A program made the position numbers and the translations under genes. Shown piece after piece: positions 63,999 to 64,000 of a stretch of DNA of 64,000 nt. Source of the DNA: Tipula vernalis (lineage: Eukaryota > Arthropoda > Insecta > Diptera > Tipulidae); NCBI GenBank assembly GCA_958295665.1, contig OY282558.1, positions 30,277,045 through 30,341,044 of the forward strand. The letters are read 5' to 3'. Numbering within the stretch: the stretch's first letter is position 1; each line of letters begins with the position of its first letter. The notes beneath the pieces were generated by a model that did no database searches, was not told the origin of the DNA, and saw only the letters and a list, made by a program, of their open reading frames with translations.

Positions 63999-64000
63999 GA

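Noticed and set aside
1..64000. tRNA or rRNA genes
   Set aside because: I looked for B-box-like GGTTCGANTCC with a plausible A box and found none; a covariance-model scan would be needed to exclude them.

Overview
The window is AT-rich, intron-containing insect nuclear DNA, most likely from a fly (Diptera). The case rests on short GT/AG introns, a capping-protein beta subunit very close to dipteran cpb, and a dense load of decayed animal transposons. No bacterial or viral gene organisation is present. The order could not be confirmed without searches.

About the first 49 kb is one gene. It is the 3' part (at least 1,398 residues) of a crescerin/TOGARAM-type microtubule regulator on the + strand. 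I place ten exons by splice signals and reading-frame phase: 2-805, 26783-27130, 27210-27338, 27483-27859, 28391-28535, 30224-30356, 30470-30662, 30740-30996, 31055-31187 and 47469-49146. They encode a Ser/Pro-rich linker, an internal TOG array, a long Asn/Gln/Ser linker and a C-terminal TOG domain. Two introns are very large (26.0 and 16.3 kb) and hold most of the transposons. These are non-LTR fragments, a long-inverted-repeat element, nested foldback MITEs, a TTAA-flanked piggyBac whose transposase core is replaced by a 7-bp microsatellite, and remnants of Helitron, MULE, mariner, an IS630-like transposase and an R1-like retroelement. An ORF in the second giant intron (39498-40199) may be a nested gene or an alternative first exon for a short C-terminal-TOG isoform.

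From 49.4 to 54.3 kb lies another non-LTR retroelement, broken by two insertions of a repeat family that combines a (CTGTCAGT)n module with a 130-160 bp satellite. The same family sits in opposite orientation in intron 1. A decayed copy of part of the last TOGARAM exon follows at 54.1 kb.

From 54.5 to 61 kb are three related TLC-domain membrane-protein genes on the + strand (TLCD5/TMEM136-like). A two-ORF PIF/Harbinger element and a TTAA-flanked MITE separate the first from the other two. The window ends with an RBM7-like RRM protein gene on the - strand. It is head-to-head with the complete F-actin capping protein beta gene (cpb), which ends 2 bases before the edge.

The host genes do not form an operon or an obvious pathway. 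TOGARAM acts on ciliary microtubules, cpb on actin, RBM7 in nuclear RNA decay, and the TLC proteins in membranes. All homology statements are recognition by eye, without database searches.
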